64,000 nt of DNA from Tolypeutes matacus. Taxonomy: Eukaryota > Chordata > Mammalia > Cingulata > Chlamyphoridae. The notes beneath the pieces are model-generated. The model was not told the DNA's origin and searched no databases. It was given only the letters and a program-made list of their open reading frames with translations. Made by a program: the position numbers and the translations under genes. Positions 22,665-33,560 of this stretch are shown here, piece by piece. Position 1 is the first letter of the stretch. Each line of letters opens with the position of its first letter. The stretch is taken from contig JAKSZT010054324.1 of NCBI GenBank assembly GCA_026826555.1, forward strand, positions 2,273,143 to 2,337,142. The letters are read 5' to 3'.

Positions 22665-22960
22665 GCTTAGTAAATTATTTCCTTTCCTTCCTTATAGTCT
22701 ATTAGAATACTTGGGAAATACTCTGAAAGGAGGACATAAGGAATCTTGACACCTAACTTCAGTAGGGGGCATTTTATTAAACTATAACTGTGTGCATGTG
22801 TGAATGTGAATGTGCATTCTCATTTCTTTAAATAAAAATTAAAATGGGAAAAATTTAAATCCATGGAAAAGTTAGAAATTATTGCAACACAAAATTTTTA
22901 CTTTAATTTTACTATTGAGTAATATTAATTTCTCTTTTATTTGAATATTTATTAAGTTTT
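22665..22960. other. Unannotated AT-rich stretch
   Basis: No recognised feature apart from a short TG-rich patch near 22790-22815. Confidence 0.5.
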
Positions 22961-22964
22961 GGAT

Positions 22965-23150
22965 GCTTTATACACAGTGTCTTTTTAAGTCAGATGACAG
23001 CTGCATTAAATATTCTTTTCCTCTCTTGGCTCAATAGATTCCAAGGTACAGAGAAACAAAATTAATTGCCAAGTTTACTTACTAGTGACACAACTAGAAT
23101 TTGGACCTAGCTCTTTTTGACTTGAAAGCAAATTCTCCTAACTTATAAGA
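22965..23150 (+). repeat. MIR relic
   Basis: Words 'aggtacagagaaacaaaatt', 'aattgccaagtttacttac', 'agtgacacaactagaattt' and 'ggacctagctctttttgac' follow MIR order. Confidence 0.6.
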
Positions 23151-23698
23151 TACTCTCTCTTTAGTGTCCCCTTACTGCTTTACCAAACTCCCTTCTCTTT
23201 CCCATTACTGGCCTACAATTCACTTTTTTTACTTGGAGTTAAACTCAAAGAATCAGAAATGGAAAGCTTCCTCCACACCTCTTAGTCCTCAGGTATATTG
23301 CAACATATTCTTGAAGGTGTAAGACCCTCAGGTGCAATTGCTGTCGAAGATCTTAACTGCTCTGATTTAGGACATAATCTATTTTTTGAAGACTGACTCT
23401 GAAAAGAGTGGCTAATTGCCCCCTTGATCATGCCTTCACATTTAGCGACCTTATGTTATCATTGCCCTTTTCTCAGTGATGAGGTAAGAGCTGAATGAAA
23501 CATCATTTTCTAAAGATTGAAAAAAAAAGACACTCCTATTTCAAGATAAAGGAAGATTTTAGAGAAGCCCTGAGGTATTAACCAATTCTGTAGCCCCAGA
23601 TCTAGAACACCTTACTCCCTAAGGTTATTTATTTTGGGTGACTCTTAGAATACATGTATGGAGCTATGAGAATTCCCCATATCCCCTCAAGATGTTCC
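23151..23698. other. Unannotated stretch
   Basis: No recognised feature. Confidence 0.5.
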
Positions 23699-23703
23699 CC
23701 TGG

Positions 23704-24180
23704 TGTTGGGATTGAATCATGACCCCCATAAGGATATGTTCAAGACCTAAAACCTGGTCCCATGGGTGTTATAAATAAGATCTTTATAAATAGGACCTTT
23801 GAAGATATTATTATTAGTTAAATTGTGGACTCATTTGTGAATAGAATCTATGAAGATCCTATTTAGATGAGGCCAAATTGAATCAAGGTGGGTCTTCATC
23901 CATATGGTTGGAGTCATTGTAAGCAAAGGAAATTGCACATGGATGTCAGTAGAAACCAGAAGCCATCAGAAGCCAGAAGTTAACAGAAATCAGAACACAG
24001 GAGAGAAATACTACCGTGTGACCAAGGATTGCCAGAATGCTACAGACTCTGAGAGAAAGAAGTTCTGCCAGTAACTTGATGTGAGACTTATGGCCTCCCA
24101 AACCATGAGACAATAAATTACTGTTGTCTAATCCCATCCATTGAGTGATTTTCTCATAGCAGCCCTGGCAAACAAAAACA
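23704..24180 (+). mobile_element. Solo LTR, ERVL/MaLR-like family B
   Basis: A 477-bp element from TGTTGGGATTGAATCATG to GGCAAACAAAAACA, with TG/CA ends. It is flanked by CCTGG (23699-23703) and CCTAG (24181-24185), a 5-bp target duplication with one change. The 3' part 'ccatgagacaataaattac' contains an AATAAA-type signal, as expected in an LTR. There is no internal retroviral sequence. The antisense frame at 23946-24191 runs through it and is not a gene. Confidence 0.85.
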
Positions 24181-24299
24181 CCTAGGGTCATGTCTTATCA
24201 ATCTTCTTTTGAACCATGAAATAGAAAAGCTTTCTGGCTTCCTGTACTATGAAAAGAATCTTCCAGATCACATTTTTCCGTGAAAAGCTTGTGACCTAG

Positions 24300-24510
24300 A
24301 AGCATTGATGATGGGTACCATTTATTGGGTACCCACTGTATTACAGACAGTGGCCTTTCCCAGAGAGTCCTATCATCTCCATTTTATATTTAAACAAGCC
24401 CCGAAGATATTAAAGAATTTGTCCTTGGCCATAGAGGCAGAAAATGGTAGAAGCTAGTTGCAAAGTTATGGCTGTCATTCTCCTAAATAATTTCTCCGCA
24501 TTATAAAGGC
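24300..24510 (+). repeat. MIR relic
   Basis: Carries 'accatttattgggtacccac', 'ctatcatctccattttat', 'aagaatttgtccttggcc' and 'gctagttgcaaagttatgg', in MIR order. Confidence 0.65.
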
Positions 24511-25635
24511 CAAATAACCTCTGATACCTCATGTTTAAGATGAGCAAGGATAGGGGAATTACAGCGTTGGGGGCCAACCTGAAAGTTTTCCAATCTCCCT
24601 CTCAGTTCATGGATTCATTATGTTCAACTTGATATATATTGAAAAGAGGCTGTTGAGTTGCTCTTTTCTGAATATACCCCTGCGGTTTTGAAAAACAATC
24701 AAGATTTTCTATGCAGAGTATTTCACCAAGTTTTGAATACTAAATTTCTTCTGTGGAAAGTAAATGACCAATATTTATGAACATGCAGAATACTGTACGG
24801 TGTGCCTATGTGTATATTTCCCTTTAAGCTATGGCATGAATGATCATGTGTGTATCAAATTTTCTCTGTTTGCAGCACATTCCTTGCATTCAACCTCCAG
24901 GTTTCCAAATGAATGTACCACTACATTTATTCCTCTTAATTGGAAACTAATGCACTTGTTGTCTAGGAGGACAGAGGCCATATCTGGCTTTGGTAATTTT
25001 ATCCAGAAATGTTATCCAAAGGGTCATTCTACCTGTATTTGTTATTCTTTCCTCTTTCTTATGTTCTAATGCCACCAGAAATAAAATACTTTCATTTTAT
25101 TATAAAGATTATATGAAGTATGTCTGACCATTGTATTAAGTGCTCCAATATATGTTGTTTAGCCCAGATGAATTATCCTTTCTTTAAAGTATTAGTTAGA
25201 CTTTATTCTATTTAAATAAGTTTGCTGGAGAGCTAATAAGTTCCATGTATGCATATAAAAGAAATGAGACTCCTAGGTCAAAAGCAAAGGGCTTTATTAT
25301 TTATGTCAAAGCAGTGCTAGGAATATCATTATAGACAGGCTGTTTCCTGATGCTCCAAATTCCACAGGGTGATATGGAGAGACAGGTGTAACTCGCACAT
25401 GCAAGTGGGGTATGCTAGTAGAAAAGAATTGTAAGCTTAGAAAATCTGCCACGTTCATAGCTAGCAGTGATTCACCATCTTCTTTGACCAGAAGGAGAGG
25501 GGCTGGTTTGCTGAACTACATGATACTTTATTGGAGTGTATTACTTCACTTTGGTGAAAGAACAGTCAACAGCTTGTGATTTGGGCATGTTCTGTAAGGG
25601 ATGTAGGAGCTCAAAAGGTCCATGGCAGACTGCAT
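24511..25635. other. Unannotated stretch
   Basis: Unique AT-rich DNA. A 101-codon frame at 24764-25069 shows no recognisable domain; part of it ('gaggacagaggccatatctgg', 24967-24987) resembles a decayed L2 tail. Confidence 0.45.
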
Positions 25636-25639
25636 CCCA

Positions 25640-25830
25640 ACAATTATGTATCAAGCACTATAATTAAACTTAACATGCATTATCTCATTTAATTCAAGCA
25701 AAAGCTCTATGACTTAAAAAAATGATTTCTCCTACATAATAGATGAAGAAACTGAGGAACAAATAGGTTAATTGACATTCCCAAGAAAACATAGCTAGTT
25801 AGAGACAGGCATGTCTGATTCCTAATCTGT
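25640..25830 (+). repeat. MIR relic
   Basis: Good order: 'tatgtatcaagcactataat', 'gcattatctcatttaattc', 'tagatgaagaaactgagg', 'catagctagttagagacagg' and 'tgtctgattcctaatctg'. Confidence 0.75.
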
Positions 25831-26685
25831 TTTTTCCCACTGTTTATCATTGATTTTACAATTGCCTTTGGAAAGGAGATCTCTATGTAAGTGTAGTTAT
25901 GACCAAGAAGTTCTGTTTTTAAAATTATAGTCCAATTACTTTCACAAATTCACTTGAATGGCAAATTGTTAAGCAGGTTTGAAGATCTTAAGACTGGTAT
26001 ACTCAAGGTTTCTGAGATACCAGAGTCTTCCTCAGAGTCATTCCCAGCCAAAGGGATTTCAAAGCCCTCTGCATTGGGAACTGGAACAGGAAGACAATGG
26101 AGTCTCATAGCAATTTCCTCTTATCCTTCCACTGTCCTATGCTGGATATTCCCCTTCCTGCTGAAGTTTGTTTTAGAATTGCCCGAGAGGAAAGCAGAAT
26201 CTCGGCTTCTCCGCTTGATTCCTCCAAATGCAGAAAATGGGACTGGGTGTTGTTCTGAGAGTAGATGAAAATGCAAGTTTTTTACTCTAAGTTTCCATAA
26301 TTATCAGTTCCTCTCATGACAAGACAAGAAATTCTGAGTTCTCCAGTTTCTATGTCCAAGGAATCAATACCAGAAAAATGGAAAAAAAAAAATTGTTCTT
26401 TGGAGTCATGTAACCCAAAATAGTTAACTTCATTCTCTAGTCCTCAGTTTGTCTATTACTATAGAGAGAGAGCATTGAGCTACATGATCCCTGTATTCTC
26501 CCTGATTTTTGGTTTCTTCAGTGAGGCATCAGAAAAGCTTCCCATTTCTCCTAGTTGCTTTTTTTTCTTTTTTTTTCCCCCAGCTAATCCTAGAAATACT
26601 ATTGACTATGTGAGAACAATACTAATTATAGTAATTTATGTGAACCCTTTAGCAATTATGACTAATCACCATGCAACACAATAAT
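25831..26685. other. Unannotated; contains a 104-codon open frame of unknown meaning
   Basis: No transposon recognised. A plus-strand frame at 25954-26268 is the longest here that is not made of a repeat or low-complexity sequence. It has mixed amino-acid use but no recognised domain, no Kozak-like context that I would trust and no sign of splice structure. I would not call it a gene from this evidence. Confidence 0.4.
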
Positions 26686-26900
26686 GATTATGCATATCAT
26701 TAAATAGGCATCAGATTAATTTGGTTGTGAGTTTTATTTGATTACAACATTAAACACTTTTCACGTGTTCATTCGTCACAGTCTGTTTCTCATTGTGAGA
26801 TGGTCATCCACTCACAATTTTAAAACTATTGTGCATAATTTGCATATGGTCATTTCTGCCACCAAACAATGGATTTTCCTGGACAAATCACTTACTTCCT
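26686..26900. promoter_or_regulatory. Candidate conserved non-coding element (homeodomain/octamer words)
   Basis: A non-repetitive AT-rich block with several homeodomain-type sites, 'gattatgcatat' near 26686, 'agattaatttgg' near 26712, an E-box-like CACGTG near 26763 and a perfect octamer ATTTGCAT at 26838-26845. Such clusters occur in developmental enhancers, but AT-rich DNA produces these words by chance. Conservation cannot be judged from one sequence. Confidence 0.2.
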
Positions 26901-27370
26901 CAGAACTGTTTTTTCTTTTAATCTTTAAAATAAATATTCCTATAATATAGTCCTCTACATTTTTTGCCTTGCCATATTAATTTTCTTTAGATTCCCTGCC
27001 CCATCTCTTCCTTTACTGCTACATTTTATTCCTATAACCTCTGATTAAAGAACAGAATTTTATTTTTTGAGTTTTGAGAAAAACTCAAAAATGGAAAATT
27101 TCCTTGTTTACAAAGAAGAAAGATATGGAAATCCATACTTATTAGGTAAAAAAATGATAAAATATTTCCATTAATTTTGGATAAACAGTGAATTTGGTTA
27201 AGACCCAATAAATCTTACTTGGATCAAACATATGGGATTCTCTCAGACTGACTTATAAATGAGCACATTTATTTTTCCATGGACACAACCATCTATAGTT
27301 GTAAGCATGTATATTAAGTATCTTAAATAAAATCCATAAAATCTCAAACCCATTCCTCTCAAAACATTTC
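26901..27370. other. Unannotated AT-rich stretch
   Basis: No recognised feature. Confidence 0.5.
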
Positions 27371-27374
27371 CAAT

Positions 27375-27725
27375 ACATTTTTCCATGTCAAAGTAAACAT
27401 TTTACAGCAGTTTTAATGCAATATATTCATACACCATAAAATCCATCCAAAGTGTACAATGAGTGGCTCTCAGTATAATCACAGAATTGTGCACTCATCA
27501 CCACAATCAATTTTAGAACATTTTCAATACTCCTAAAATAAAAACTCCATATCCCTTATCCCCCTCTATTTTTGACACTTAGCACATCTTTGGTACCTTT
27601 GTTACAATTAATGAAATAATATTAAAACATTATTGTTAACTATAGTCCATAGTAGGTATTGGGTGTATTTTTCCCATATACCATCCTTTTATTAACACCT
27701 TGTAATAGTGACTTACATTTTTACA
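27375..27725 (-). mobile_element. L1 3' UTR fragment
   Basis: Reverse-oriented L1 tail: 'atattcatacaccataaaat', 'ccatccaaagtgtacaatg', 'gtgcactcatcaccacaatc' and 'aactatagtccatagtagg'. The same family as at 49590-50540. Confidence 0.7.
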
Positions 27726-29088
27726 ATAAATTCAGTAGAAGTTATGTGGGACTAGAAAGCTGGAGATGTTTTTGTAGATACAATGTAAAGGCTCTGGCTT
27801 TGAGAGGACAAAGGATATGCTTCCAGGAGAGAGTTTCTCAGGCAGATATGTGAACAAAAGCAATGAATCTGGTGCATTTGGGTAGTGTTGAGGTGAGAAA
27901 CCTGACAGGAACATGAGAGTCACAATGGAGAAAATGGAAAATAAAAGTCTTAGAATGTAGTAAGAGAGAGACTATATGATGAAAACCTTCAAAAGTCATG
28001 TTGGGTTTTATTCTGAAGGCCAGAAATTAGTCACTACAATTATATTATTTTTTGCATGTAATTTGTAGTATGTAAGCAGAAAATAGGCAAAATGAGGCTG
28101 CATTTCACAACTATAGCTAAATTATGTTTACTCAAGAATAAGTATACATAAAAACAATGGAATTTATATAAAAATGCTCAACTAACATGCTAGATAATTA
28201 CTTGCATCTAGTTTTTCATCAATCTCTGCTTTGATTTATTGTTAATCTTATAGTATTTATATCTTCATGTTTATTTTTTGCAATTTAGTCTATACTGCTG
28301 CAAAAAGTTGGGGGAGGCTTTGTTTAAGAACATAATTACACATATGTTGTTCTAATGAGTCCATAAAATTACCCAATTTACTTTATCATTCAGTTTAAGA
28401 AACAGAACAACAACAAACCCTTCAGGAATCTCTTGAACAAATTTGATACTATTCATAGAAGAGAAAATCTGATTAGTCCATGGAAATCCCAGGTTACTAA
28501 GAACAATGTATTCAGCATAGCAATTTAGTGAACTAATGGAAAACACTTGAATGTGCTTTCCCCCATCAACAAAAACAGTCTTTTAGTAATGAATCATCTT
28601 ATCACAGTGGTTAGTTATTTTGATATGTGTCAAGAATTTTCCCTTTGTTCTTATAGTATTGTATTTGACAACACAGATTCTTTCTTAATAAGAAGAGATT
28701 GTTGGTTGAAAAAAATCCTGATTAGCATATATTATCTTAATAGAATGAAATAAATATCTCTGTGGATGATCATTTTTATAGTTGTGATTTATTCATTTGC
28801 AGAAAATACATAGTACAAATCAAATGCAGGCTGTGTTAAATACACATAGAACGACCATCTGCAGAGAAACATGGATATAACCAAAGAGTATGTGATTTAT
28901 TAGTGTCCCTGAAGATCTAGATTCCTTGGATTCTTGGATTAGCATAGGAGATTTATCAAGATGTTTAGAATTAAGTGTTGAATGTGAGTGGAGAGAGCTC
29001 CACTGGAAAGATATCACCACAGTCCTCAGCAAGAAACTTGTCACCATCACCCAAAGCAACCAAGTGTTTAATTACTTTGTTAAAATTA

Positions 29089-29089
<1 letters not shown>
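27726..29089. other. Unannotated stretch before poly(A)/gap
   Basis: No element recognised. The last 250 bp (28820-29089) lead directly into a long A-run and could be the body of a retrocopied transcript, but I do not recognise it. Confidence 0.4.
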
Positions 29090-29120
<31 letters not shown>

Positions 29121-29220
29121 NNNNNNNNNNNNNNNNNNNNNNNNNNNNNNNNNNNNNNNNNNNNNNNNNNNNNNNNNNNNNNNNNNNNNNNNNNNNNNNN
29201 NNNNNNNNNNNNNNNNNNNN

Positions 29221-29254
<34 letters not shown>
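29090..29254 (+). other. Poly(A) tract interrupted by a 100-N assembly gap
   Basis: A31 (29090-29120), N100 (29121-29220) and A34 (29221-29254). The round number of N suggests a gap of unknown true size. Open frames across it are artefacts of poly-Lys or poly-Phe. Confidence 0.98.
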
Positions 29255-29256
<2 letters not shown>

Positions 29257-29379
29257 CTCATTCTTTATTTCTGTGATATGTGGAAACCTGCCAGTAACTA
29301 TTTGTGTTTGAGTCAACTATGGATATTTATACCACCCTATCTACCAAATTGAAAGCAGTTACTTTGCTGGCAAGGATGC

Positions 29380-29966
29380 TGTCTTAGTTTGCCAAAGGCT
29401 GCCAAGGCAGTATGCCAGAAATGGGTTGACTTTTACAATGGGGATTTATAAATTTATAAGCTTATAGTTCCGAGGCTGAGAAAATTATCCAAATCAAGGC
29501 ATCAGGCGAAGCTCACTTCCCGAAGATTGACTGGCAGTGATCCTGGGCTTCTGCCACATGGCAGGGCACAATGGTGGCATCTCTTGGTCTCTGTCTTCTT
29601 CTCTGGGCACTTTTGCTTTCAGATTCCTGTTCTCTTGGTGTTCTCTCTGCTCCTGTGGCTTTCTCTCTCCTGGGTTCTGATGATTTCAGCTTCTGGCTTC
29701 TGGGACTTTCTCTCTCAGCTTCTGAGGGTTTCTCTCTGTCTTTGTGGCCTTTTTTTTTCACTGTATATTCACCCTACTTATAAAAGACTCCAATAAGAGG
29801 ATTAGGGCCTGATGTGGACTATGCCTTACTGAAGTCATCCAATCAAATGACCCTTAACTAAAGAAATCTAATCAAAGGGTCCCACCTACAATAGGTTCCC
29901 ACCTATAGGACAGGATCAATTCAAGAACGTAATTTTCTGGGGTCCACCCAGCTTCAAACTGTTACA
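29380..29966 (+). mobile_element. Solo LTR, ERVL-like family A
   Basis: A 587-bp TG...CA element beginning TGTCTTAGTTTGCCAAAGG and ending CTTCAAACTGTTACA, with flanks GATGC (29375-29379) and GATGT (29967-29971), a 5-bp duplication with one change. The first 60 bp and last 30 bp match the copies at 7826 and 42021, but the pyrimidine-rich middle is longer. Frames of 70-89 codons inside it on both strands follow from its CT-rich composition. Confidence 0.85.
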
Positions 29967-30105
29967 GATGTTTTTTCTTTCCTTCATGTTTATAGCTTCT
30001 TGGTTTAGTCCTACCTCAGATTACTTTCTTATGATGGATATTTTATAAAGTTATCCTTAATTGTTTTATTAGGGCATAGAATTGGGTTCAATCTAATAAA
30101 AATAA
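29967..30105. other. Short unannotated stretch
   Basis: No recognised feature. Confidence 0.4.
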
Positions 30106-30109
30106 AATA

Positions 30110-30345
30110 ATAGCTAATTTTTTAGAAGTTACTATATAGCAAGCATTTTTTTTTAAGTGCATAATATATAGAAACTCAATATAATCCTCACCAAAATCCT
30201 GAGGTAGATATAATTATTTTCTTCATTTTACAAAAGGTAAAAGTGAGGCATAGAAAAGTTAAGGAATTTACCCCGGTCCCAGAGCTAGTAGATAGTTAAA
30301 CCATGATTAAGACACAGCTGGTGGACTCCAGAGTCCACTCTCCTA
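30110..30345 (+). repeat. MIR relic
   Basis: 'tactatatagcaagcat', 'aatcctcaccaaaatcctg', 'ttcattttacaaaaggtaa', 'aaagttaaggaatttaccc' and 'tggactccagagtccac' follow MIR order. Confidence 0.75.
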
Positions 30346-30364
30346 AAGACAATACGATTGCTTC

Positions 30365-30600
30365 ATTTATCTGTGCTTAATATGTGTCAGCATTATGTTA
30401 AGTGCTTTGATTAGGTCAGGTCATTGATCTTACATGAAGCAAGCAACATAGGTAATATTATCCTTCTTTTATAGACATAAAAACTGAGTCTCATATGGGT
30501 TCAATAACTGGCCTTGGGTCATATACATAATATTTGAAAAATCTGAGGTTTGAATTGTGGTTTTCGTTCCCTGAAGTCCTGTTCACTACATTACCATTCT
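30365..30600 (+). repeat. MIR relic
   Basis: A second, separate MIR: 'aatatgtgtcagcattatg', 'ttatagacataaaaactgag', 'aataactggccttgggtc' and 'ctgaggtttgaattgtgg'. Confidence 0.7.
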
Positions 30601-31955
30601 GCTGTATATATTAATTATATAGTCTTTTTTTTTTTTCTAAATAACACCACTTTAAAAAACGTCATTACCAATTGAATATGAAAATTTAAAAAACTGGGTT
30701 GTCTTCCCTGAATCTAAATGAACTCCAGAGGAAATTCTCTACAGTGCCTTCCAGGGATAACATTTCTCAAACAGTATATAATATGTCAAGTCAAGAGTTA
30801 TTTGAAGTTAAGTAGATTAATACATAGACCTTTTGCCTTTTAAAGAATGGCTGCTGCCTAGGGGAGAGTTATAAATTGAAAATAAAAATCATAAAATGTA
30901 TTCCTAACTTTGCTTAGTATGACTAGTGACTAGTAGAAAAATAACTTTTATAGGTGAATATAATTGTTAAATTCTTCTTCAAGCTTATTATTAGTTAGCT
31001 AATTGCAGTGCTCTTTTTGATAATTTACTACAAGCAATAGTTTAGAGCAATATTATATTATTGATATGATTTAGCCCAAATCCATTGCAGTAAAGCTATG
31101 AAGAGGTTTGGTGACATAATAAATTGTAGAGCTGGTACTAGAGTTCCTGATTCCCTGTCCAATATTTCTTTACCATATAAAGACATTCAGATGCACCTCT
31201 GCAGAATGAAATTCCTTATTTTCATCATATCTTCATTTTCATCATCATCATCCTTATTCACTCTATTGTTATAGTATGAGGAGCTAATGGGGTAAGGATA
31301 AGGCATAAGGCACTGTGCTTTATGATCAAAACAAAATTACCTGTAAAATATTTGAATTTTTGCTTTTATACTGGATGTTTTGAGGGAATTAAATCTTTGT
31401 TCACAAGAAAACCAATTTTACCAAAGCTCCAGAATGCTATAACCTTAAAATATGTGAAATTAGAAGCAACTGGTCCTATCACAGTAGTAATTTCTAAGTA
31501 CTATAATTAAGGACTGCTCAGAAAATCTTAGAACCTAAAGAATACATCCAAAATCCTGTTATCTCTCGAGAAACAAATTAAAATGCTGATTGAATAATGG
31601 TCTCTATTAAAAAGAAACTAAATGACATTTCAAATGAAAACCGTAAAAGAAAAATCTAGGGATTAATACAGAAGAGTGAAGTTTAGAAGAGATAGAAGTC
31701 TTTAGAAATCAGTGACAAATGCAGAATACTCTCATATAAAATAAAATCTAAGACTAAAAAGGTTAACGAAAGAAACTGTAGCAGTTTGGTTCTGGGGCAG
31801 AGAAACAAAAGATAATTTAGTAGAAATGGGAGGAATGACCCCTGACAGAGGGACCAGGAATGGATGCTAACCAACTCTCTCTGCTGAACAGATCCTCTGG
31901 TGGAGAAAGGGCATACATACATTATATTCAGTAAGGTCCCCAGTTCTAAAAGTGC
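30601..31955. other. Unannotated AT-rich stretch
   Basis: Mostly unique. A weak MIR-like end ('tagagctggtactagag') is at 31127-31145. Frames at 31322-31510 and 31683-32000 show no domain. Confidence 0.45.
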
Positions 31956-31959
31956 ATAG

Positions 31960-32200
31960 TAACTAATATTTACTATCATTGATTTGTTAATAGCTAACAT
32001 TTATTGACTACCTACTTGGGTCTAGATATTTCATATGCTTTATCTCTGAATTCTTTACAAGATGCCAATGTAGTTTTTATTCTTACCATTGTATATAGAA
32101 CAGGAAGCTGATGTTCAGCATCACATAACTAAGTAGCAGCAGAGCTGGGGTTTGAACCCACATCTGTACTCCAAAGTCCTGCTTTTCACAACTACTCTGT
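31960..32200 (+). repeat. MIR relic (well preserved)
   Basis: 'aacatttattgactaccta', 'gaacaggaagctgatgttc', 'aactaagtagcagcagagc', 'ggggtttgaacccacatctg' and 'ctccaaagtcctgcttttc': the clearest MIR in the window. Confidence 0.85.
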
Positions 32201-32517
32201 CATTTGTGTATTTCCTGCCATACTATCTTTTCTGTTAACTTGTCAACTCTTACTTGGCATTAACTCATAATTCATAGGGTTTCTTTCCTTTAAAGATATG
32301 CTTGGTAAATCGACCCTTAGTGGGGTTTTTTTTTTTTTAATTAAAGGTAATATAGTCTATAGTAAATTACTAGGTAAGTTGGAAATTTATTTCATGCTTT
32401 CAAAGAACTGATGTGTTGAGGATGTGACAAAATGCATATATACAAACACAACACACTCTCTAAATCAATATAACCATTAAGCAATCAACTAAAACAAGCA
32501 CATAAACATTTAATTAT
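32201..32517. other. Unannotated stretch
   Basis: No recognised feature. Confidence 0.5.
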
Positions 32518-32550
32518 CAAGACAGTGCCACATGTGTAAGCACTGTCTTG
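32518..32550. repeat. Perfect 11-bp inverted repeat (hairpin)
   Basis: CAAGACAGTGC (32518-32528) and GCACTGTCTTG (32540-32550) are exact reverse complements around an 11-nt loop that itself contains the palindrome CACATGTG. Just to the right, 'aaccactaagccatctcg' (32587-32604) read on the minus strand resembles a tRNA-like A-box (gatggcttagtggtt), so this could be a remnant of a minus-strand tRNA-derived SINE. Confidence 0.8.
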
Positions 32551-32831
32551 AGGACTCTGGGTGTAGCTAAATGCATACACATGTGTAACCACTAAGCCAT
32601 CTCGCTTCCTTGTTCTTATTGAAAAATTCACATGCCTCTACAGAAAATTTGAAAAGAAGACACATAAATGGCCAATTATTTTACTAGCCTGAGATACATA
32701 GGATTAATATTTTGATGTATATATTTTTTACCTATGCATTCTGTTTCATATGTATTATGGAATTTTAACTTCATCTATTGTTTATTTTCTAAGTAATTTT
32801 ATGTTTTCAACTTGAATGGCCACTTAATATA

Positions 32832-32900
32832 TAAATTCCTATTATAAAAGCCAACCCATTTCTGTTATATTGCATTGGCAGCCTTTAGCAAACTAAAACA
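32832..32900 (-). mobile_element. Fragment of LTR family A (5' end only)
   Basis: Reverse complement of the first about 70 bp of family A: 'gcattggcagcctttagc', then 'aaactaaaaca' ending exactly at the TG terminus. The rest of the LTR is absent. It abuts L1 sequence that begins at once on its right. Confidence 0.7.
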
Positions 32901-33230
32901 AAATCCAACACCTTAAATGATAAAGACACTAACAAACTAGAAATGGAAGGGGCCTTCCTCAACCTGTTAAGGGCATTTACAAAAACCCACAGCTGTCATT
33001 ATACTTACTGCTGATGGGCTGAATGCTTTCCCTCAAAGATCAGGAATAAAGCAAGATGTCTGCTTTTGCAACTTTTATTTAAAATTGTACTGGATAATAT
33101 AGCCAGTGTAATTAGGCAAGAAAAAGACGTAAAAGTCTCCCAGATTAAAAAGGAAAAAGTAAAACTATCTCTATTTGTAGATGATATGATCATTCACATA
33201 AAGAAAAACTCCTAAAGCCTTGTGCCTCCA
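32901..33230 (+). mobile_element. L1 ORF2 reverse-transcriptase fragment (part 1 of split element)
   Basis: L1 ORF2 sequence over the RT domain: it starts 'aaaatccaacacc', runs through 'aacaaactagaaatggaagg' and 'agatcaggaataaagcaag', and reaches the catalytic box encoding Phe-Val-Asp-Asp-Met at 33174-33188 (the usual L1 box is Phe-Ala-Asp-Asp-Met). Both catalytic aspartates remain, but frameshifts and stops break the frame. The element resumes at 34836 after nested insertions. Confidence 0.85.
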
Positions 33231-33279
33231 AAACAACAACAGAAACAAACAAGCTAAACAAACAAAAAAAGCCAACTTA

Positions 33280-33392
33280 GGGGAGCCGATGTGACTCAGG
33301 AGTTGAGCGCCACCTTCCCACATATGAGGTCCGGGGTTCAATCCCTAATCCCGGTACCTCAAAAAACAAAAACAAGCAAACAAAAAAAAAAA
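33280..33392 (+). mobile_element. Monomeric tRNA-derived SINE (DAS-like)
   Basis: One tRNA-like module: 'gatgtgactcaggagttgag' covers the A-box and 'ggttcaatcc' (33335-33344) is a nearly canonical B-box; an A-rich tail with 'aaaacaagcaaac' words follows. It is inserted within the split L1. A-rich sequence on both sides prevents a sure target duplication. Confidence 0.85.
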
Positions 33393-33560
33393 CATAGGAA
33401 AGAATCTGTTCCATGTCTCTTCTAGCTGCTGGTGGTTTCCAGGCAATCCATGGTACTTTCTCTTCTCTCTTTCCTTCTCCTCCTGACTATGTCTAAATTT
33501 CCTCTTCATGTGAGGATACCAGTCAAATTAGATTAAGGGCCACTCCAGTATAACCTCATT
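33393..33560 (+). mobile_element. Ancient LTR-like repeat, 5' part (split)
   Basis: Words 'gtgaggataccagtcaaatt', 'agattaagggccactcc' and 'agtataacctcattt' match a repeat common in placental mammals (gacaccagtcat-attggattagggcccacc). It is interrupted at 33560 by an L1 tail and continues at 34718 with 'ttttaacttgcctaattcc' and 'ggaggtactggggagtagg'. I do not name the family. Confidence 0.55.

Noticed and set aside
28926..29352. Frames of 76-125 codons with poly-Lys or poly-Phe
   Set aside because: They cross a poly(A) tract and a 100-N gap; not real proteins.
29380..29966. Candidate coding region with Ser/Leu-rich frames on both strands
   Set aside because: The interval is a solo LTR with TG/CA ends and a near-perfect 5-bp duplication.
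33335..33344. Functional tRNA gene suggested by A- and B-boxes
   Set aside because: No acceptor stem or anticodon arm folds, and an A-rich tail follows; this is a SINE.
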